This document shows positions 5,603-6,212 of a stretch of DNA of 6,212 nt, in pieces. The stretch comes from Prevotella sp. UBA1395 (GTDB lineage: Bacteria; Bacteroidota; Bacteroidia; Bacteroidales; Bacteroidaceae). The position numbers were made by a program, and so were the translations under genes. The first letter of the stretch is position 1; each line of letters opens with the position of its first letter. Location of the stretch: assembly GCA_002305235.1 (NCBI GenBank), contig DBQL01000057.1, positions 11,655-17,866 of the forward strand. The letters are read 5' to 3'. Under the pieces are notes generated by a model, which saw nothing but the letters and a program-made list of their open reading frames with translations, was not told where the DNA came from and searched no databases.

Positions 5603-5610
5603 CAAAATTA
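5603..5610 (-). promoter_or_regulatory. -7 element of the ydfG-like gene promoter
   Basis: Read on the minus strand, this is TAATTTTG, a perfect TAnnTTTG, 32 bases before the ATG at 5570. The nearest TTG upstream is 24 bases away, longer than the usual 19-21, so the -33 element is poor. The predicted leader is about 26 nt, similar to ftsX and the radical SAM gene. Confidence 0.55.
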
Positions 5611-5728
5611 AACAATAATGGCGAGATGAGAACGCAAAAAATAAAACTTAACAATACAAAATCAAACCGGGATATGCACAGGAATATGAAAAAACAGCTG
5701 AAAAATTCTGTTTATGACAAATTTTGAG

Positions 5729-5736
5729 TATATTCG
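5729..5736 (+). promoter_or_regulatory. Possible -7 element of the DUF4251 gene
   Basis: TATATTCG departs from TAnnTTTG at one base and lies 15 bases before the ATG at 5752. No convincing -33 element precedes it. It is the best candidate in this AT-rich 181-bp intergenic stretch, but weak. Confidence 0.25.
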
Positions 5737-5751
5737 CAACAAAATATCGCA

Positions 5752-6212
5752 ATGATGAAAAAGCCGGCGGGAATACTCGTGATGGTGCTCGCTCTCATGG
5801 CGTGCACCACCATGAAAACAAACAAATCGAAAGAGGATTTCTATCAAAAAACATCCGAACGGGTGGCTGATTCCATTCAGAATCGGACATTTACCGTGGA
5901 ACTCAACTATGTGACCCCGAGAAGAACAGGGGGGCACCATCTCACCTCACCCTACTCGGTGCGTGTCGAGGGCGACTCGATCTTCAGCTATCTGCCCTAC
6001 TTCGGGGTGGCCTATCGGGCCGACTGGAACAGCCAATACGGCAGTCCGCTCGACTTCAAAAGGCCTATCAAGGCGATCAACCATGAGAAAACGCGGAAGG
6101 GATACTACCGCGTATGGGTGAAAACTGTCAATAACCTTGAACAACTGACATACTATTTCGAGATCTTCGACAACGGAAAGGCATCGCTCGACGTGATGCC
6201 CACCGACCGAGA
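5752..6212 (+). CDS. DUF4251-family lipoprotein (3' end beyond window)
   Basis: The frame stays open from ATG 5752 to the window edge, giving 153 full codons. The N-terminus (MMKKPAGILVMVLALMACTT) is a lipoprotein signal peptide with lipobox L15-M-A-C18. The protein should be lipidated on C18 and anchored to a membrane, probably the outer one or the periplasmic face. Residues from about 40 match the DUF4251 pattern: FTVELNYVTPRR, HLTSPYSVRVEGDSIFSYLPYFGVAY, LDFKRPI, then YYFEIFDNGKASLDV near the right edge. This family is common in Bacteroides and Prevotella, and its function is unknown. Family members run to about 170-180 residues, so perhaps 20-30 are missing. A second ATG follows immediately at 5755, and either could be the start. 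The gene is divergent from the ydfG-like gene. Confidence 0.87.
   Translation, partial: MMKKPAGILVMVLALMACTTMKTNKSKEDFYQKTSERVADSIQNRTFTVELNYVTPRRTGGHHLTSPYSVRVEGDSIFSYLPYFGVAYRADWNSQYGSPLDFKRPIKAINHEKTRKGYYRVWVKTVNNLEQLTYYFEIFDNGKASLDVMPTDR

Noticed and set aside
5571..5654. N-terminal extension of the dehydrogenase that looks like a signal peptide
   Set aside because: Cytoplasmic SDRs of this type begin directly at the first Rossmann strand. A TAnnTTTG element at 5603-5610 would lie inside the extension. The hydrophobic look comes from AT-rich intergenic DNA.
5509..5727. Small plus-strand open frame before the DUF4251 gene
   Set aside because: It starts antisense to the dehydrogenase and ends in AT-rich intergenic DNA. 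Its product is Lys/Asn-rich, as expected from untranslated sequence.

Overview
The window looks like chromosomal DNA of a Bacteroidota member, most likely order Bacteroidales and plausibly Prevotellaceae. Three things point there. The -7 promoter motif of this phylum (TAnnTTTG) precedes most genes, and leaders are A-rich with few Shine-Dalgarno sequences. One gene encodes a DUF4251 lipoprotein, a family largely confined to the phylum. The acetyltransferase domain resembles one I recall from Bacteroides and Prevotella. Base composition and codon choice look even across the genes, and I see no phage, transposase, tRNA, rRNA or CRISPR signal.

Layout from left to right. (1) 1-614, minus: the N-terminal 205 residues of the divisome protein FtsX, running off the left edge. 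(2) 781-1548, plus: a radical SAM protein of the COG0731 type, divergent from ftsX. (3) 1549-2010: a 462-bp gap with no credible gene but several inverted repeats, including a stem of about 27 bp. (4) 2011-2658, minus: an HD-domain phosphohydrolase. (5) 2738-3562, plus: a helical-repeat protein resembling the TPR module of larger TOTE-type TPR + S1/CSD proteins. (6) 3608-4759, plus, 45 bp downstream and probably co-transcribed: a GNAT acetyltransferase fused to DNA-3-methyladenine glycosylase I. (7) 4824-5570, minus and convergent: a YdfG-like short-chain dehydrogenase, with a shared terminator hairpin between. (8) 5752 to the right edge, plus: a DUF4251 lipoprotein, truncated by the window.

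The genes do not form one pathway. They look like a housekeeping neighbourhood of short, mostly divergently or convergently arranged units. The most interesting items are the seamless GNAT-Tag fusion, the stand-alone TPR module next to it with an inverted repeat across its promoter, and the structured 462-bp gap. I found no convincing multi-gene novel system.
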